NCBI RefSeq assembly: GCF_900101345.1
Contig: NZ_FMUX01000007.1
Span: 64,738 to 128,737, forward strand
Length of the DNA stretch: 64,000 bases
Origin: Desulfoluna spongiiphila
Lineage (GTDB): Bacteria; Desulfobacterota; Desulfobacteria; Desulfobacterales; Desulfolunaceae
Direction: 5' to 3'
Shown here: positions 46,299-55,678 of the stretch, one piece after another
How positions within the stretch are numbered: position 1 is the first letter of the stretch
Layout: every line of letters starts with the position of its first letter
Made by a program: the position numbers and the translations under genes
The notes under the pieces: generated by a model
Databases searched by the model: none
The model's input: the letters and a program-made list of their open reading frames with translations, nothing else
What the model was told of the DNA's origin: nothing

Positions 46299-47549
46299 TC
46301 AGTGCTTGAAGCTCCGCTGGCCGGTGTAAACCATGGTGGCGCCATGTTCGTTGCACGCCTCGATGGACTGGTAGTCGTTCATGGATCCGCCGGAGTGAAC
46401 AATGGAGGTAACCCCTTCGCGCAGCCCCACATCGGCCCCGTCACGGAAGGGGAAGAAGGCATCACTCACCATGGCCGCCCCCTTGATCCCGCCGTTCTCG
46501 GCCTTGACCCGGGCGTCGATCTCCGCTTTTTTGTCGGCGTCCGTAAGATCGGCGTACCCCATACCCCAGGTCTCAAAGGTGTAGCGGTCGGCAAGTTTTT
46601 TGTACGCCTTGTCCACCGCGATCTCGGCAACGCCCACGCGATCCTGCTCACCGGTGCCGATGCCCACCGTCACCTGGTCCTTGACGTAGATCACGGAGTT
46701 GGAGGTGATGCCGGACTCCACCAGCCAGCCGAAGAGCATGTCTTCGTACTCGGCGTCGGTGGGCTCCCGGTCGATGGTGTAGAGGGTCCCCTTGTACTCG
46801 CACTGGGCGATCTTCAAGTCCTCGCGGCTCCTGGCCTCGGGCACAAAGGAGAGCTGGGTGATGAGCCCGCCGTCCATGAGGCTCTTAAAGTCCACGACAC
46901 GCTCGCCCACATAGCTCTGGAGGCGGTCCATGTTGCCGATACGGATGACCCGGAGGTTCTTCCGCGCAGCCAGGATATCGAGGCTCCCCTCTTCAAAATC
47001 GGGTGCCACAACCACCTCGGCGTACTGGTTGCTGATGGCCTCGGCCGTGGCCTTGTCCACGCTGCGGTTCAGGGCGATGCATCCCCCGAAGGCTGCGATG
47101 CGGTCGGCCATGTACGCCTTGGCGTAGGCCTCCTCAAGGGAGGCGGCACGGGCCGCGCCGCAGGGGTTGTTGTGCTTCACGATGACCGCCGTGGGGGTAT
47201 CGGTGAAGTAACGCAGGATGTTCAGGGCGTTGTCGGCATCGGTGAGGTTGGTCTTGCCGGGATGTTTCCCGGACTGGAGCAGCTCGATGTCCGAGGCAAG
47301 GTAGCGCCCGGGGGCGATGGTCTGGGTCTCTCCCACCACCAGGTTGCCGTTGGCCAGGCGGTAAAGGGCCGCCTCCTGGCCGGGGTTCTCGCCGTAGCGC
47401 AGCCCCTTTTTCACCTGGTCGATGGTCCAGGCCACTTTCTCATAAAAGAGCGTCTGGCGGTTGTCGCCATCCACAAAGGAAATCTCCATGGCCGGAGCAA
47501 AGTGGTCGTCCATGATGGTTCGGTACATCTTCTTCAGATCGTCTGCCAT
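46299..47549 (-). CDS. purH: AICAR formyltransferase (separate PurH C-terminal domain)
   Basis: 416 aa, GGGGGAG before the ATG. It carries the formyltransferase half of PurH, which converts AICAR to FAICAR with 10-formyl-THF in the ninth purine step. Motifs: GLRYGENPGQEAALYRL, KTNLTDADNALNILRYF, the catalytic KHNNPCGAARA, AFGGCIALNRSVDK, GMGYADLTDADKK and a C-terminal AAMVSDAFFPFRDGADVGLR. In most bacteria this is fused to IMP cyclohydrolase; here the cyclohydrolase is the next gene upstream, ending 78 nt before this start. Confidence 0.94.
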   Translation of the reverse strand: MADDLKKMYRTIMDDHFAPAMEISFVDGDNRQTLFYEKVAWTIDQVKKGLRYGENPGQEAALYRLANGNLVVGETQTIAPGRYLASDIELLQSGKHPGKTNLTDADNALNILRYFTDTPTAVIVKHNNPCGAARAASLEEAYAKAYMADRIAAFGGCIALNRSVDKATAEAISNQYAEVVVAPDFEEGSLDILAARKNLRVIRIGNMDRLQSYVGERVVDFKSLMDGGLITQLSFVPEARSREDLKIAQCEYKGTLYTIDREPTDAEYEDMLFGWLVESGITSNSVIYVKDQVTVGIGTGEQDRVGVAEIAVDKAYKKLADRYTFETWGMGYADLTDADKKAEIDARVKAENGGIKGAAMVSDAFFPFRDGADVGLREGVTSIVHSGGSMNDYQSIEACNEHGATMVYTGQRSFKH

Positions 47550-47627
47550 GTGCTTTCTCCCCCCGCAGGACCTGTGGGCGGCCTGTAAAAAAAGCCACCG
47601 CTGTCCCGTCGGGTCCGGATAGGGTGT

Positions 47628-48308
47628 TTAGGATGCGCTGTAACACCCCGAAACGCTCTGCGGGGCCTGTGCTGCAAGATAATCGGCAATGTGTCGGTCA
47701 TAGGAGGCCGTGTGCTCAAAGGCCTTGGCCGCCAGCCCGTAACGCAGGGCCAGATCCGTAGCCCCGTCGTTGGCCTCCAGGGCCGCCACAACAGCCCCGT
47801 AGTCCGATGGATTCACCACCGAGGCCACCCGGAGGTAGTTCTTGGCCGAAGCCCTGACCATGGTGGGCCCGCCGATATCGACATTGCTCCGAGCCTCTTC
47901 CACGGTGACCCCTTCTTTGGCAACGGTTGCCGCAAAGGGATAAAGGTTCACAACTACCATATCTATCGGAACCGCATCGGTTCTCTTTAAGTCTTCCTGA
48001 TGAGAATCGTTGTATGTTTCCGTCAAAATCCCGAGATATATTTTAAAATCAAGGGTTTTCACAAGTCCCCCTTGAGTCTCCGGCTGACCGGTGTAATCCG
48101 ACACCTGGACCAGGTGCTTTGCCGCGGCATCGCCCAGGATCTTTTCGATGGCCCCGAAGGTTCCCCCGGTTGAGAAAATACGAATGGACGGGTTGACCCG
48201 CACCAGGGCAGGAATCAATGTATCCAGTCCCGTTTTATCCGACACGCTGATCAGCACATGATTGACCTTCACCCGGTCATCAATGCGATCCACAATATTC
48301 ATCCCCAT
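47628..48308 (-). CDS. purH: IMP cyclohydrolase (separate PurH N-terminal domain)
   Basis: 226 aa. MGS-like domain that closes FAICAR to IMP, the last step of purine synthesis: NHVLISVSDKTGLDTLIPAL, RIFSTGGTFGAIEKIL, DYTGQPETQGGLVKTLDFKI, VVVNLYPFAATVAKEGVTVE and VDIGGPTMVRASAKNYLRVA. It ends in a TAA stop with its own C-terminus, so the split from the formyltransferase gene looks natural and not a frameshift. Operon order: cyclohydrolase, then formyltransferase. The divergent upstream gap (48309-48858) shows no PurR-type box or riboswitch I can recognise. Confidence 0.93.
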   Translation of the reverse strand: MGMNIVDRIDDRVKVNHVLISVSDKTGLDTLIPALVRVNPSIRIFSTGGTFGAIEKILGDAAAKHLVQVSDYTGQPETQGGLVKTLDFKIYLGILTETYNDSHQEDLKRTDAVPIDMVVVNLYPFAATVAKEGVTVEEARSNVDIGGPTMVRASAKNYLRVASVVNPSDYGAVVAALEANDGATDLALRYGLAAKAFEHTASYDRHIADYLAAQAPQSVSGCYSAS

Positions 48309-48858
48309 AGTTCTGTCCTGTTTTTTTGTGGTGGCTTACGTTGAACGGCCGGTGCCCCGGCTGTCTGTGTATCGTATCTGCGTCCCTGACGCCCCCTGGA
48401 ACCGCAGGATGCGGCAGGTGCGCAATAGTAAAACAGCCCATGGCAAAGATCAAGGTGCATTCCCCGGAGACATTCCATGAAAATCACCGCATTTTCGGCA
48501 GGGGATCTGTCCGTTGAGGCCAGGACCATGTCAGGGGGCGTGCCGGAGCTTTGGCAGGTCGGAGCCCGTCAACAAAACCCCACAAATACAATACAATGCA
48601 CAAAATCATCACACACCGGTTGGAATTGTGGCCTGTGCCGCCCTGCGCCGCACCGGAACACCCAGGTGATCCTGCCGGAAGGCAGCGACCCGGCACAGCC
48701 TTGCCGGGGGCCAGGACGAGGCAACCTCCGCCTTGACTTTTTTGGGAATCATCTTAAGGTTTAGAGGCATCCCTGCCGGGAATCAGGCAGATGCAGCCCC
48801 GACGCCCCTGCCCCTTCCGCGAGGCGCCGTGATGTTCACCCCAAACACAGGATTTCCC

Positions 48859-49248
48859 ATGAGCACCCTTACCGTAAAGAGCTTTGCCGCCTGCACCAAT
48901 GCCGACGTCGCCAACGCGGTCCTCTCCCTGGCCGCCCCCCTTTGCGCCGCCTGCGGCGACGACGACGCCATGAAACGACTCCTTGTCTCCCTTGCCGTCA
49001 CCGGCTGGAACCTCTCCCTCTTTGAAAGCCGGGGAGAAGACGGGTACAAAGCCCAAGTGGCAGAGCGCCTTCCCGCCCATCTGCCCGGGGAGAAAAAAGA
49101 GGTCTTTACCCAATTCGTCCTGGGCCTCATCTCCTCCAAGCAGGAGACCTACCCCGCCATGATGAAGGGGATCAAAAGCTGGGACCTCCGCACGGACAAC
49201 GGCAAGCTCAGCCTTACCGTGGAAGCCCTTCCCGTAAAACCCGTTTAA
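48859..49248 (+). CDS. Unknown small protein
   Basis: 129 aa from the ATG after CAGGATTTCCC (48859). Helical; begins STLTVKSFAACTNADVANAV and contains LCAACGDDDAMKRLLVSLAV and LPAHLPGEKKEVFTQFVLGL, ending in strand-like DNGKLSLTVEALPVKPV. A CAAC motif is present, but one pair only. No family recognised. Precedes the MBL hydrolase by 16 nt, so likely same operon. The ORF is open further upstream (to 48733), with no ribosome site there. Confidence 0.65.
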   Translation: MSTLTVKSFAACTNADVANAVLSLAAPLCAACGDDDAMKRLLVSLAVTGWNLSLFESRGEDGYKAQVAERLPAHLPGEKKEVFTQFVLGLISSKQETYPAMMKGIKSWDLRTDNGKLSLTVEALPVKPV

Positions 49249-49264
49249 CCCCCGGGAGACACCC

Positions 49265-49969
49265 ATGCTCACCCTCACTCAGTTCCGGTACAGCGCCGAC
49301 AACTTTTCCTATGTGGTCAGCGGTCCCGAATCCGCCGTGGCCATCGACCCCGGGGCCGTGGACGAAATCCTGGACTTCGTAAGTGCCCGGGGCCTTCGCC
49401 TCACCCATGTGATCAACACCCACACCCACCCGGACCACACCGTGGGAAACACCCCGCTGATCCTGCGCTCCGGGGCAACGCACCAGGACATTCCGGCCCT
49501 TCGCCAGAGCGGCCGCCTGGACATCGACGGGGACCCCCTCATCGTCCACTACACCCCGGGCCACATGGACGACTGCCTCACCTTTGAAATCAAAGGGCGC
49601 CTCATCACCGGAGACACCCTCTTCAACGGCACCGTGGGGACCTGCTTTTCGGGGGACATGGAGAGCTTCTACCGAACCGTCACCTTTCTCCTCACCTTTC
49701 CCGACGACACAAAAATCTACGCAGGCCATGACTACGTCCAGGAATCCATGGCCTTTGCACGAATCATCGAACCTGAAAATGAAACGGAGATCGCTCGCTA
49801 CCTTTCCCTCTACGATCCCGACCACGTGGTCTCGACCCTGGCCGATGAGAAACGGGCCAACCCCTTTGTGCGATTCAACGAACCGCACCTTGTGGACACC
49901 ATGAAACAACGAGACCTTCCCGTGGCAACCGAGCGGGAACGATGGCACTCAGTAATGGAGCTGTACTGA
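49265..49969 (+). CDS. MBL-fold hydrolase (glyoxalase II-like)
   Basis: 234 aa, GGGAG before the ATG. Metal-binding motif HTHPDH in VINTHTHPDHTVGN, then YTPGHMDDC, LITGDTLFNG and IYAGHDYVQESMAF with ligands for a binuclear zinc or iron centre. The layout resembles hydroxyacylglutathione hydrolase and polysulphide-oxidising ETHE1-like enzymes, but the C-terminal helix is not diagnostic. It could act on thioesters such as S-lactoylglutathione. Operon with the small unknown gene and a primase-like gene. Confidence 0.88.
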   Translation: MLTLTQFRYSADNFSYVVSGPESAVAIDPGAVDEILDFVSARGLRLTHVINTHTHPDHTVGNTPLILRSGATHQDIPALRQSGRLDIDGDPLIVHYTPGHMDDCLTFEIKGRLITGDTLFNGTVGTCFSGDMESFYRTVTFLLTFPDDTKIYAGHDYVQESMAFARIIEPENETEIARYLSLYDPDHVVSTLADEKRANPFVRFNEPHLVDTMKQRDLPVATERERWHSVMELY

Positions 49970-50628
49970 TGGAAACACCTGAAAAAACGGTCACCAACCC
50001 CGGGCTGTGGAACGAAAAAGCCGTGGCCGCAACCATTAAAGCGACGAAGATGCTCTGGGGAAAACACAACGAAACAATCCAGGCCTGGCTCTATGAATCG
50101 GGCTTCTCCCTTGAAACCCTGCGGGAAGCCCTCCTCGGCTGGCAGGTGAGAAACACAAGGCGACCGGCCGACTCCTGGGGCACCGAAGGCGTTGATAAAA
50201 TCCTCCTGCCCGAAGGCATCACCATCCCCGTCATCCGGGACAAAGAACTCAAGCGCGTCGTCATCTTCCGCATGGGCCACGGCCACGACGGCGAGTACCA
50301 CACCGTTGAGGGCAGCGCCCCGGTTCCCCTGGTCCTCACCGGCTCTACCCCACGCACCGCCATCGTCCGCCGCGAGCTCGACGCCCTTCTCCTCCACCAG
50401 GAGCTGAAAAAAGAGTGGACCGTGGTGGCCACGGGCGATCTTCCCCCCGCCGCCCTTGAAGACGCCCTGAATGGGGCCGACTCGCTTTGCCCCGTCGCCC
50501 TGAACAACGACACGCAAGCCCTTGCCCCCTGGATCACCCCCTCCACCTGCCCCCTTGCCGGGACGAGCCTCGTGGACCTGGCCCGACAAGGCGCCCTGGC
50601 CCAAGGGCTGGCGTCGGTATTCAAATAA
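49969..50628 (+). CDS. Primase-like TOPRIM-region protein of unknown function
   Basis: 219 aa, ATG overlapping the preceding stop (TGATG), GGAG 8 nt upstream. Residues 10-75 (GLWNEKAVAATIKATKMLWG, SGFSLETLREALLGWQVRNT) look like the segment after the zinc finger of mobile-element primases. Residues 75-219 (LLPEGITIPVIRDKELKRVV, RRELDALLLHQELKKEWTVV, GTSLVDLARQGALAQGLASV) have an alternating strand-helix pattern compatible with a degenerate TOPRIM fold. No CHC2 zinc finger is present. Resemblance is weak and by eye. It is coupled to the MBL gene. Confidence 0.5.
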   Translation: METPEKTVTNPGLWNEKAVAATIKATKMLWGKHNETIQAWLYESGFSLETLREALLGWQVRNTRRPADSWGTEGVDKILLPEGITIPVIRDKELKRVVIFRMGHGHDGEYHTVEGSAPVPLVLTGSTPRTAIVRRELDALLLHQELKKEWTVVATGDLPPAALEDALNGADSLCPVALNNDTQALAPWITPSTCPLAGTSLVDLARQGALAQGLASVFK

Positions 50629-50657
50629 AACCTGCCAAAATGCCCAAGACCAGACAC

Positions 50658-50702
50658 AAAAAGCCGTGAGGAATCGTTATTACGATCCATCACGGCTTTT
50701 TT
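50658..50702 (+). terminator. Terminator after the primase-like gene
   Basis: AAAAAGCCGTGA and TCACGGCTTTTTT form a 12-bp stem; loop of about 20 nt can pair internally (ATCGTTATTACGAT). A run of T follows. Confidence 0.85.
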
Positions 50703-50734
50703 ATGTGGGTACAGGAGGCCATCCGGTTAAAACG

Positions 50735-50905
50735 GCCTCCGGCGGCCCTGCCGGGGGCTAAACTTTTAAAAAGTTTAACAAACAGGCTTAAAAAAACAAA
50801 TTCAGGTCAATCCAAATCAAAGACGAATGTGATTTTCCCCAAGGAACGAGGGGAAAAGCGCATTCGTAACCTGCTTTCGAGGTGGCACACCTCGCCGCCG
50901 GAGGC
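50735..50905 (+). repeat. Modular repeat VI (A half and inverted B half)
   Basis: A half (GCCTCCGGCGGCCCTGCCGG, GGGGCTAAACTTTTAAAAAG, TTTAACAAACAGGCTT). B half in reverse: ACGAATGTGATTTTCCCC, loop AAGGAACGA, GGGGAAAAGCGCATTCGT, hairpin CGAGGTGGCACACCTCG, end CCGCCGGAGGC. Between convergent transcription units. Confidence 0.85.
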
Positions 50906-50928
50906 ATTGCTTTTGTATTTCCTAACCC

Positions 50929-52422
50929 TTACATCGCGCGATTCACCGCGTCGAACTCGGCCTGGATCTCTTTTGCAGGTTCGTCGTCCATGAGGCTCAC
51001 GGCCACAATCACGGCAATGGAGACCAGGAAACCCGGAACGATCTCATAGAGGTCAAAAAGGCCCAGGAATCCACCGGTGAGCTGTTTCCAGACGATAACT
51101 GTGAGACCACCCGCCACGATGCCTGCCAGCGCCCCGTTGCGGGTCATGCGCTTCCAGTACAGGGAGAGAAGGATAATAGGGCCGAAGGTGGCGCCGAATC
51201 CGGCCCAGGCATAGGAGACAAGGCCCAGCACGGAGCTGTCGGGGTTCCGGGCAAACAGCCAGGCAAACACCGCCACAACCATCACGGCACACCGGCTCAC
51301 CCAGACGAGCTCGGTATCCGAGGCCTCTTTGCGGAAGAGCACCTTGTAAAAATCCTCGGTGAGGGCCGAGGAGGTTACGAGGAGCTGGGAGTCTGCCGTG
51401 CTCATGATGGCTGCAAGGATCGCTGCCAGAAACACCCCGGCAAGGACCGTGGGGACCATCTGATCAACCATCACCATGAAGATCTTCTCCTGATCTCCGG
51501 CAGCCAGGGGAGTGTCCAGACAGACGAGGCCCACGAGCCCCACCACCACGGCAAAGGAGAGGCTCACCACCACCCACACCATGGCGATGGATTTGGCCTT
51601 GCGGATCTCAGCGGTGGTCCGGATGGCCATAAAACGGGCCAGGATATGGGGCTGACCGAAATAGCCCAGGCCCCACGCCGCAAGGGAGATAACGGACATC
51701 ACGGCAAGGGGCGCCCCGGTGGTGTCCGTAAAGATGCTCAAAAAAGCGGGGTTGATGGAACGAACGCCCTCCAGGGTGGAGGCAAGCCCTCCGGCCTTGA
51801 TGATGCCCAGGGTTGGCACCACGATGATGGCCACGATCATGATCATGCCTTGGAAAAAATCGGTCCAGCTCACCGCCATAAACCCGCCGAGGAAGGTGTA
51901 GGAGATGATCACCGCCACACCGATGAGAAGGGCCGAGTTATAGGTAAGGCCGAACACGGTGCTGAAGAGCTTGGCCCCCGCCACAAAGCCGGAGGCGGTG
52001 TAGATCAGGAAAAAAATCAGGATAAAGATGGCCGAAATGATCCGCAGCAGGTGCGAGGTGTCCCGAAACCGGTTTTCAAAGTAATCGGGCAGGGTGATGG
52101 AGTCCCCGGACATCTCCGTGTAATTCCTCAGCCGCACCGCCACGAACTTCCAGTTCAACCAGGTGCCCATGGCCAGGCCGAAGGCGATCCAGAAGGATTC
52201 CAGCCCCGCCACATAGGCGTAGCCGGGAAGTCCCAGAAGGAGCCATCCGCTCATGTCCGAGGCCTGGGCGCTCATGGCCCCCACCCAGCTGTTGAGGCCC
52301 CTGCCCCCCAGAATGTAATCCGACAGGGTCTTTGTCTTGCCGTAGTACACCCAACCGATCCCCACCATAAATATCAGGTAGAGGACAAACGAAATCAAAA
52401 TCGACACATTACCGTCCTGCAT
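50929..52422 (-). CDS. putP: Sodium/proline symporter PutP
   Basis: 497 aa from the ATG after AGTAGGACGT (52422); E. coli PutP has 502. Thirteen membrane helices of the SSS family; the N-terminal signature GGRGLNSWVGAMSAQASDMS carries the sodium-site residues, followed by GWLLLGLPGYAYVAGLESFW, YTASGFVAGAKLFSTVFGL, SWTDFFQGMIMI, GYFGQPHILARFMAIRT and STADSQLLVTSSALTEDFY. It imports proline with sodium into the cytoplasm for osmoprotection or catabolism. No putA neighbour. Confidence 0.95.
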   Translation of the reverse strand: MQDGNVSILISFVLYLIFMVGIGWVYYGKTKTLSDYILGGRGLNSWVGAMSAQASDMSGWLLLGLPGYAYVAGLESFWIAFGLAMGTWLNWKFVAVRLRNYTEMSGDSITLPDYFENRFRDTSHLLRIISAIFILIFFLIYTASGFVAGAKLFSTVFGLTYNSALLIGVAVIISYTFLGGFMAVSWTDFFQGMIMIVAIIVVPTLGIIKAGGLASTLEGVRSINPAFLSIFTDTTGAPLAVMSVISLAAWGLGYFGQPHILARFMAIRTTAEIRKAKSIAMVWVVVSLSFAVVVGLVGLVCLDTPLAAGDQEKIFMVMVDQMVPTVLAGVFLAAILAAIMSTADSQLLVTSSALTEDFYKVLFRKEASDTELVWVSRCAVMVVAVFAWLFARNPDSSVLGLVSYAWAGFGATFGPIILLSLYWKRMTRNGALAGIVAGGLTVIVWKQLTGGFLGLFDLYEIVPGFLVSIAVIVAVSLMDDEPAKEIQAEFDAVNRAM

Positions 52423-52459
52423 ACGTCCTACTTCCACTCCCCATGATTCATACACACAG

Positions 52460-52484
52460 AAAAACCGGCGTTGCGCCGGTTTTT
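52460..52484. terminator. Hairpin terminator upstream of putP
   Basis: AAAAACCGGCG and CGCCGGTTTTT form a perfect 11-bp stem with a TTG loop, between the FadL-type gene and putP. It works on both strands and prevents read-through into putP. Confidence 0.8.
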
Positions 52485-52545
52485 ACGAACAACCCGTGGT
52501 TTTTATCAGAACGGCCCCTGCTTTTCAACTCCGGGGCCCACCGAC

Positions 52546-52582
52546 AAAAAAAGGCCGCCCCCGGGGGGAGCGACCTTTTTTG
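52546..52582 (-). terminator. Terminator after the FadL-type gene
   Basis: On the minus strand a GC-rich imperfect hairpin (GGTCGCTCCC with GGGGGCGGCC) is flanked by A and T runs (AAAAAAAGG ... CCTTTTTT) right after the stop at 52616. Confidence 0.7.
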
Positions 52583-52615
52583 TCCGTAAATCAAAGGAGA
52601 CGCTAAAGCGATGCC

Positions 52616-54112
52616 TTAGAAGGTGTAGGTCATGGTCATGCCTGCACCCCAGAGGATACCTTCGTTTTCGCAGTACACTTGGGCAGGGGCACCATAGGCT
52701 GCAGAGTAATTTTTATTAAGCTCGGTGCTTTCACCTGTTGTGGAACGCTTCGACGTCGAAACAACGTGTTGGAGGACAGCATCAAGATTCCATCGTTCAT
52801 TGATCCGCCAGCCCATACCAAGGGCATAGACGTTGCGATCCGTGTCAGGCCAGCCAAACTCAAAGGTCTCATCGGGAACGGGTGAGGGGTCGTAGGTATA
52901 GCCGGCACGAAAGACGAAAGCCTCAGTGGCCTGGTAAGCAATGCCCAGTTTGTATGCGGTGGTATCTTCCCAGTCACGCTCATGCTCAAAGGTCGTCTCA
53001 ATAGTCGATGCCCCTACCAGACCAACATAAGCGTCGGGCACGTTGATAACAGCATGCTCATCCTGGTTCTCGTTGATACTCCACCGGGTCCAGGTGACGT
53101 CGGCCTCAACCGAAAACTTGTTACTGGGCATCCAGCGGACACCTGCCTGCACCTGCTCAGGATGGTCATACTCCATCGTGACGGTACCATCGAGGTCCTG
53201 TGTCCCCCCCATGGCGCCAGATATCATCACATCCCCTTCGAAATCGCCATCGGAACGACCTCGGTAGGTCAGGCCCATGGAGAGCTGCTCAATGGGACGG
53301 TACATCAGCCCAACGTTAAAAGAGTAGTTAAAATCGTCGGTGGTCTCCATCTTCAGTTGAGCGCCATCAAGAAGCGTAGCCGACATTACCAGCTCTTGAG
53401 CCTTCTCCGCATCGCCGGTGAAATTAAGGGCATTCAGCCCTGCCTTTGCTTGGGCCTGATCAGGTGTAAGTAACCCTCCTGCTTCTTTAGCAATGGCAGT
53501 GGGGTTGAAGTCATCGCTGTATTCCATGGTCTTTCCAGCTTCAGAGATTGAGCGGCCAAGGCTCACCCCAACCCCCACTGAAAACTTATCAGAAACCTTG
53601 TAGGACAAGGTCGGGGATACAGCTACGCGACCGTAGTAAGACTCCCAGGCATAGGCGCTGGACGGAGAGTTGGCAGGGTCCTTGTCCCAGGTTACATGCA
53701 GGCCGTAGGGGGTATACGCGGCCACACCAAGGGTAAGTTTGTCGGTCACCGGCATGGCAAAGCCCAACGAAGGGCTGACGATGTCCATGGTATCGGATTC
53801 ATAATCCGATGGTGCGCCATCCAAGGTATCATTTGACCCTTGTGATACCACATTCCAATCAGACACCTTGATCTTGGCGTTGTAGTACATGGCACCCGCC
53901 GATATGGTGGGTCTTTCGATAAGCGAGAGGCCCGCCGGGTTGTAATACGCTGCAAACACGTTGTCGCAATAGGCTGACACAGCGCCTGCCTGAGCCGTGT
54001 TCATTGCGCCGATTCCCATCGTTTCAACGTTGGCCGCATAAGCCGACGATGCGGTCAGAACCACCGCTGCAAGGACCACCAATCCTTTTTTCACCATTTT
54101 TTCCACCTTCAT
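52616..54112 (-). CDS. FadL/OmpP1/TodX-family outer membrane protein
   Basis: 498 aa, GGGAGAGAAGT before the ATG. Signal peptide of about 26 residues (MVKKGLVVLAAVVLTASSAYA, cleaved after AYA). The N-terminal hatch domain contains the family motif AYYNPAGLSLIERP (NPAGLS). The remainder is a beta-barrel with alternating strands (TLSYKVSDKFSVGVGVSLG, SMGLTYRGRSDGDFEGDVMI, VFRAGYTYDPSPVPDE, ALGMGWRINERWNLDAVLQH) and terminal Phe (MTMTYTF). It transports hydrophobic compounds, long-chain fatty acids in E. coli, across the outer membrane. A single-gene unit. Confidence 0.93.
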   Translation of the reverse strand: MKVEKMVKKGLVVLAAVVLTASSAYAANVETMGIGAMNTAQAGAVSAYCDNVFAAYYNPAGLSLIERPTISAGAMYYNAKIKVSDWNVVSQGSNDTLDGAPSDYESDTMDIVSPSLGFAMPVTDKLTLGVAAYTPYGLHVTWDKDPANSPSSAYAWESYYGRVAVSPTLSYKVSDKFSVGVGVSLGRSISEAGKTMEYSDDFNPTAIAKEAGGLLTPDQAQAKAGLNALNFTGDAEKAQELVMSATLLDGAQLKMETTDDFNYSFNVGLMYRPIEQLSMGLTYRGRSDGDFEGDVMISGAMGGTQDLDGTVTMEYDHPEQVQAGVRWMPSNKFSVEADVTWTRWSINENQDEHAVINVPDAYVGLVGASTIETTFEHERDWEDTTAYKLGIAYQATEAFVFRAGYTYDPSPVPDETFEFGWPDTDRNVYALGMGWRINERWNLDAVLQHVVSTSKRSTTGESTELNKNYSAAYGAPAQVYCENEGILWGAGMTMTYTF

Positions 54113-54650
54113 ACTTCTCTCCCAAAAAGTTTGTTGTTACCTATATTGTCAACAGTTGCTATAAGCTAACTAAGTTCACCACAAGCAACCGCGAGTCAAT
54201 CCACCACAACAGGAAACTAACTTTTTTTGCGCGATTGGAGAGATAGTAGAGACCGTGAAAAGCACTTGTCAACCGCAAACAGGATTTACACTCTAAAATT
54301 AGAATCACAATTCCAGACTGAGGATTAACATATTGTTAAATAACGATTTCTACAATACCAGCGTTTCAACACATAGACTTGAATCATCATCTGAAACGCA
54401 GTTCATTTAATGTATCGGCATTTTTTTAGTATACAATTGATTTTTAGGGCCAGTGGAGACATGCCGTACACACAGAGGGAACCTGTCCTTGAATAAATGA
54501 GTCGGTATTGTGACCCCAGAGGTGCGGAAAAGGGGTATATTAGAAAATCCGGACTACCAGACGCCCCTGAAATCAGTTCAGACATACAATGCATACGATG
54601 TAAATTTCACAGGAAATAATGGCCTTAACCCGACGATTATCGGAGGAGAG
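54113..54650. other. AT-rich divergent region FadL-type / DUF2804
   Basis: 538 nt with lower GC than the genes. It presumably contains promoters for both flanking genes. I could not identify convincing -35/-10 pairs. Frames from 54510 that extend the right-hand gene lack coding character. Confidence 0.4.
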
Positions 54651-55637
54651 ATGGACACATTGATCAGAGATGACGGAACACTCCCCTACGGCTACCACCA
54701 CAATCCGGTGGGGGAACTCAACTTCCTGGACTTTGACCTCAGGACAGCCTTTGGGAGCAGGCGAAGCTCCCTGTACAAACGCGTCAAGTTCAACCGGTTC
54801 AACTTTGTGGGATTTATGGCGGACGAGTTTTTGGCCGGGGTCGCGGTGGTGGACCTGGGGCTTATCAAAAACGGGTTTGCCTATCACTTTGACCGAAAAA
54901 CAGGCGTTCTCACCGAGACCTCGGTCCTCACGCCCTTCAGGGCAACCATCCGCCCCACCCCGGACACCCCCATGAGCCGCATCAACACCTCATCCCTGGC
55001 CCTGACCATTTCAGAAACCGGGGTGGATTGCCGCACCGACACCTTTTCTCTAAAGGCTGAGTTCACCGCCCCCCACCCCGCCCCCTTGCGGGTGGCATCC
55101 CGCACCGGCTACAGGGGCTGGACCTACACCGACAAACGGTCACCCGTGTCAGTCAAGGGCACCTTTTCCGTCAACGGCACCACCACGGAGATCGCCTCAC
55201 CCCACGTTCTTGCCCTCACCGACTGGTCCGCAGGCTACATGCGACGCAACACCTTCTGGAGCTGGGCCTCCTCCGCAGCCGTGCTGGCCGACGGCAGGCC
55301 CTTCGGCATGAACCTCGCCGCCGGGGTCAACGAAACCGGCTTCACCGAGAACATGATCTGGATCGACGGTGCCCCCGTCCACATCGGCCCGGTGCACTTC
55401 GACTACCGGGACAACGACACCACCACCCCCTGGCGCATCACCTCCATGGACGGCATCATCGATCTCACCTTCACCCCGGAAGGCCACCGCGAGGAGAAGG
55501 TCAACGCCCTGGTCATGGGCAGCCTCTTCACCCAGCTCTGCGGCAGCTTCACCGGCACCGTCACGCCCCCCGGTGCCGATCCGGTGCCCGTCACCAACGC
55601 CCCGGGCTTCTGCGAGGACCACTTTGCAAGGTGGTAG
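54651..55637 (+). CDS. DUF2804 family protein
   Basis: 328 aa; I choose the ATG at 54651 because GGAGGAG precedes it, rather than the GTG at 54510. Pattern of DUF2804: LPYGYHHNPVGELNFLDFDL, KRVKFNRFNFVGFMADEFLA, GVAVVDLGLIKNGFAYHFDR, FSWASSAA-like FWSWASSAAVLADGRPFGMN, ENMIWIDGAPVHIGPVHFDY. Beta-rich, no signal peptide. Related to lipocalin-like hydroxyneurosporene-synthase folds. No activity is established. Followed by modular repeats. Confidence 0.85.
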   Translation: MDTLIRDDGTLPYGYHHNPVGELNFLDFDLRTAFGSRRSSLYKRVKFNRFNFVGFMADEFLAGVAVVDLGLIKNGFAYHFDRKTGVLTETSVLTPFRATIRPTPDTPMSRINTSSLALTISETGVDCRTDTFSLKAEFTAPHPAPLRVASRTGYRGWTYTDKRSPVSVKGTFSVNGTTTEIASPHVLALTDWSAGYMRRNTFWSWASSAAVLADGRPFGMNLAAGVNETGFTENMIWIDGAPVHIGPVHFDYRDNDTTTPWRITSMDGIIDLTFTPEGHREEKVNALVMGSLFTQLCGSFTGTVTPPGADPVPVTNAPGFCEDHFARW

Positions 55638-55678
55638 ACAGGGCCATTATGACGCCTATACCCAAAGGCCAAAAAAAC

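Noticed and set aside
46302..47588. 428-codon plus-strand frame opposite purH
   Set aside because: Shadow frame; the minus strand encodes unmistakable AICAR formyltransferase.
47534..47628. Frameshift or sequencing error splitting purH
   Set aside because: Each half has complete ends, and the second has its own Shine-Dalgarno site.
48309..48858. Purine riboswitch or PurR box before purH
   Set aside because: No conserved purine aptamer core or palindromic PurR box is visible.
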